From Lepturacanthus savala (taxonomy: Eukaryota; Chordata; Actinopteri; Scombriformes; Trichiuridae), in the NCBI GenBank assembly GCA_030544235.1, contig CM060462.1, forward strand, positions 4,787,501 to 4,851,500: a DNA stretch of 64,000 nt, in the 5' to 3' direction. The notes under the pieces are model-generated. The model was not told the origin of the DNA and searched no databases. It saw only the letters and a program-made list of their open reading frames with translations. A program made the translations under genes and the position numbers. The first letter of the stretch is position 1, and each line of letters opens with the position of its first letter. Of the stretch, positions 63,600 to 64,000 are shown in pieces.

Positions 63600-64000
63600 A
63601 CAATCCTTGTGGTCAGTTCAGTTGTTGTCAGGGAGGATGATGGAGGCCACGTTTCTGGTAAAACAGTCTACTTTTTCTGTGCTTCAGTAAAATTGGCAAA
63701 CCAGCAAATTATGCAGAAGGATGAAACACTTTCAATAAAGTAAAAAAACAAAGCAAAAAAGTGTGAAAACCTGTATTTGGTCAATCATATCTCTGTTGTC
63801 ATGGTATGATTAGTGTTGTATCTCATATCATTTGAACCTTTACATTGTTTTGAGTTGTTTAGGGGGGGTTAAATGATTGAATTCTATCAGTAACAAAAAA
63901 CAAACTCAACATATTGGTGGTATAATTGTACATTTTGTTCATTGAGGCTCAGTAGCATGTGGAATAACCATAAACAGCCATAGGAAGACAAATAAATCTC
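63600..64000. other. Gene-free end of window
   Basis: AT-rich sequence in which I see neither gene nor repeat ends. Confidence 0.5.

Noticed and set aside
40840..64000. Assigning the orphan promoter to lrrc49 or another named ciliary neighbour
   Set aside because: In human, as I recall, LRRC49 lies on the 5' side of UACA rather than the 3' side, and no leucine-rich-repeat exon was found downstream.
1..64000. CRISPR arrays, operons, tRNA or rRNA genes
   Set aside because: No regularly spaced direct repeats with unique spacers, no rRNA-like words and no recognisable tRNA A/B boxes in the right spacing; the DNA is clearly vertebrate.

Overview
This window is vertebrate nuclear DNA, most likely from a percomorph-type teleost. 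The evidence is one multi-exon gene with GT-AG introns, long AT-rich non-coding flanks, many CA/GT microsatellites, and small DNA-transposon remnants of kinds that are common in fish. There is no sign of prokaryotic organisation, CRISPR, rRNA or tRNA.

The only protein-coding gene I can support is uaca (uveal autoantigen with coiled-coil domains and ankyrin repeats, also called nucling), on the + strand. Its coding exons run from about 17,011 to the stop at 34,924. I could join 19 exons in a consistent frame: a short start exon, ankyrin-repeat exons 2-8, a run of very small linker exons 9-15, one 2,523-nt exon carrying most of the coiled coil, and three short C-terminal exons. The sum is 3,960 nt including the stop, or 1,319 residues (1,320 with the alternative splice of intron 1). 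The C terminus matches UACA rather than its paralogue RAI14. The first exon is the weakest part of the model.

Region by region: 1-16.3 kb is intergenic, with paired CA and GT microsatellites, an old interspersed repeat at 3.5 kb, and three DNA-transposon remnants at 10.6, 11.1 and 14.1 kb. A likely promoter and 5' UTR lie at 16.3-17.0 kb. uaca occupies 17.0-34.9 kb, with several miniature elements in its introns. Its 3' UTR probably runs to about 36.8 or 37.4 kb. From there to 64 kb I find no protein-coding gene. That gap holds repeats, an eight-copy minisatellite at 38.1-38.4 kb, several unique blocks that look like conserved non-coding elements, and a compact promoter-like block at 40.85-41.12 kb with RFX X-box and USF/TFEB-type motifs followed by a splice donor. 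In human, as I recall, a long gene-poor stretch also lies between the 3' end of UACA and TLE3, so the desert may be part of the regulatory landscape of a neighbour. The most interesting leads are the orphan promoter-like block, the palindromic element in intron 18, the doubly compatible splice of intron 1, and the internally deleted pogo/Tigger-type element that leaves an open frame.
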